Assembly: GCA_021831005.1 (NCBI GenBank)
Contig: JAKBNO010000082.1
Span: 1 to 7,882, forward strand
Source: Thermoplasmata archaeon
GTDB lineage: Archaea; Thermoplasmatota; Thermoplasmata; Thermoplasmatales; GCA-001856825
Reading direction: 5' to 3'
DNA length: 7,882 nucleotides
Part shown: positions 6,796 to 7,882 of the stretch, piece after piece
Layout of the letters: each line of letters opens with the position of its first letter
How positions within the stretch are numbered: the first letter of the stretch is position 1
The notes under the pieces: model-generated
What the model saw: only the letters and a program-made list of their open reading frames with translations
What the model was told of the DNA's origin: nothing
Database searches by the model: none
Program-made: the position numbers and the translations under genes

Positions 6796-7875
6796 GTGCA
6801 ATTCATTACGGAACTTAGTCTCTCAAGGGGAAGAGTGGAGCTCCCCATATTCCTTCCAGTTGCGACTCGAGGTTTTGTAAAGGCAGTTCCGATGCAGAAG
6901 ATCAACGAAATGGGAATAAAAGTGCTCATTTCCAATTCGGTACACCTGACAATTTCACCAGGACTGGAAACACTCGAGAAGACAAATGGAATCAATGGTT
7001 ATACGGGTTTCAAAGGGAGCTATTTCACAGACTCGGGAGGATTTCAGATACTGAGAGAAGAGCTTGTGAAGATTGAGAAAGACGGGATCCTGTTTAAGGA
7101 CAGAAAGTCGGGTAAATCAGTGAAGGTGACCCCAGAGATCAGTTCAGAGATACAGAGTAAGATAAGGTCAGATGTGGCTATGATGCTGGATGATTGCCCA
7201 CCCTATGGCGAGGACAAGAAGAGGTATTCGGAGTCTGTGTTAAGAACTTATGAATGGGGAAAGAAATTTTCTGCTTTCAAGGAACCAGGACAAAAGAGAT
7301 TTGGAATAATCCAGGGTGGATTCGATGCGGACCTGAGGAGGGAAAGTGCAGATCTGATGACATCGCTGGAATTCGATGGATTTGCGTTGGGGGGATTGAA
7401 GATCGGGGAACCCAAAGAACTGACAGATCTTGTTCTAACCAAAACCTTGCCGCTGATACCGAAAGAATTCCCGGTATATCTCATGGGAGTTGGAGACCCC
7501 ATCTCAATATTGGAATATTCTGAGGCAGGAATCGGTGTGTTCGACTCCACCTATCCTACAAGGAACGCGAGGCATGGATTTGCTCTGACTGGTGACGGGC
7601 CCGTAAACCTCAAAAACGCAAAACATTCTTACGATCATGGCCCAATTGAACTTGGATGTTCATGCGAAACCTGCACCTATTACAGCAAGACAAAACTGAG
7701 GGAGCTGCATAAGAATGAAGATCCATCATTCCAATATTTGGTAACGGTTCACAACCTGGACTTCATGCAACGCTTCATGCATTTGATAGGGAATGACCAC
7801 GAAAAAGCTAAGTCAGTAGCCAAGAAATACAATAAAATCATTAACTCAGAAACTAATATCGGAAAAGTTGGGTAG
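6796..7875 (+). CDS. tgt: Bacterial-type tRNA-guanine transglycosylase
   Basis: Exchanges a guanine in tRNA for a 7-deazaguanine base in the cytoplasm. The 359 residues form one TIM-barrel catalytic domain without the C-terminal PUA region of typical archaeal ArcTGT. Visible residues, aligned by eye to Zymomonas mobilis Tgt, are D79 in TDSGGFQI (D102), D132 and C134 in LDDCPPYG (D156, C158), Q173 in GIIQGG (Q203), G200-L201 in GGLKIGE (G230-L231) and nucleophile D250 in FDSTYPTRNARHG (D280). Zinc ligands are C288, C290, C293 and H319. The spacings D250 to C288 (38) and C293 to H319 (26) equal those in Z. mobilis. The YPTRNARHG and GPVNLKNA segments are hallmarks of bacterial queuosine-pathway enzymes that act on G34. 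I203 replaces V233, where eukaryotic queuine-using enzymes have glycine, so a preQ1-like or preQ0 substrate is more likely than queuine. GTG 6796 fits the bacterial N terminus. Confidence 0.93.
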   Translation: MQFITELSLSRGRVELPIFLPVATRGFVKAVPMQKINEMGIKVLISNSVHLTISPGLETLEKTNGINGYTGFKGSYFTDSGGFQILREELVKIEKDGILFKDRKSGKSVKVTPEISSEIQSKIRSDVAMMLDDCPPYGEDKKRYSESVLRTYEWGKKFSAFKEPGQKRFGIIQGGFDADLRRESADLMTSLEFDGFALGGLKIGEPKELTDLVLTKTLPLIPKEFPVYLMGVGDPISILEYSEAGIGVFDSTYPTRNARHGFALTGDGPVNLKNAKHSYDHGPIELGCSCETCTYYSKTKLRELHKNEDPSFQYLVTVHNLDFMQRFMHLIGNDHEKAKSVAKKYNKIINSETNIGKVG

Positions 7876-7882
7876 GTGGCAG

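Noticed and set aside
6796..7875. Archaeal ArcTGT (archaeosine, G15) as the identity of the transglycosylase
   Set aside because: The PTRNARHG segment, zinc-ligand spacing and lack of C-terminal domains fit bacterial Tgt better; ArcTGT remains possible only as a split or divergent form.
1..7882. A new defence, CRISPR or mobile system
   Set aside because: No repeat array, transposase, integrase, nuclease or toxin-antitoxin features are visible; the genes are housekeeping, surface or small regulatory types.

Overview
The window looks archaeal, most likely from the Thermoplasmata (Thermoplasmatales or a close relative). This is inference from several signs. TATA-like boxes lie about 25 bases upstream of start codons, as expected for leaderless archaeal transcripts. 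The ArgS carries the GKMSTRKG form of the signature loop that I associate with archaea. One gene encodes paired CBS domains fused to a zinc ribbon, the architecture described for Thermoplasma acidophilum TA0289. A large sequon-rich surface protein is anchored by a C-terminal helix. I cannot name the species.

Layout. The left edge (12-371, minus) holds the N-terminal half of an HtpX-type membrane protease whose frame closes early. Divergent from it, 529-3432 (plus) encodes a 967-residue secreted and membrane-anchored protein with about 43 N-glycosylation sequons and no cysteine. Its promoter region has a TATA-like box, a 14-base dyad and a Shine-Dalgarno sequence. It ends in a T tract and converges, with a 12-base gap, on argS (3445-5046, minus), whose last codons form a 12-bp perfect hairpin. 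Upstream of argS on the same strand is a DUF72 gene (5071-5913). Divergent from DUF72 is a plus-strand group: an unrecognised protein of about 76 residues (5998-6228), the CBS/zinc-ribbon protein (6225-6764, overlapping by 4 bases) and a tRNA-guanine transglycosylase (6796-7875).

How the genes relate. argS and tgt both act on tRNA, but nothing shows that they are co-regulated. The tightest coupling is between the small unknown protein and the CBS/zinc-ribbon protein. The transglycosylase has the motifs of bacterial-type (G34, queuosine-pathway) enzymes rather than those of archaeal ArcTGT, and is the most interesting gene here. No stretch over 300 bases lacks a gene. I see no tRNA, rRNA, CRISPR array, insertion sequence or clear new defence system.
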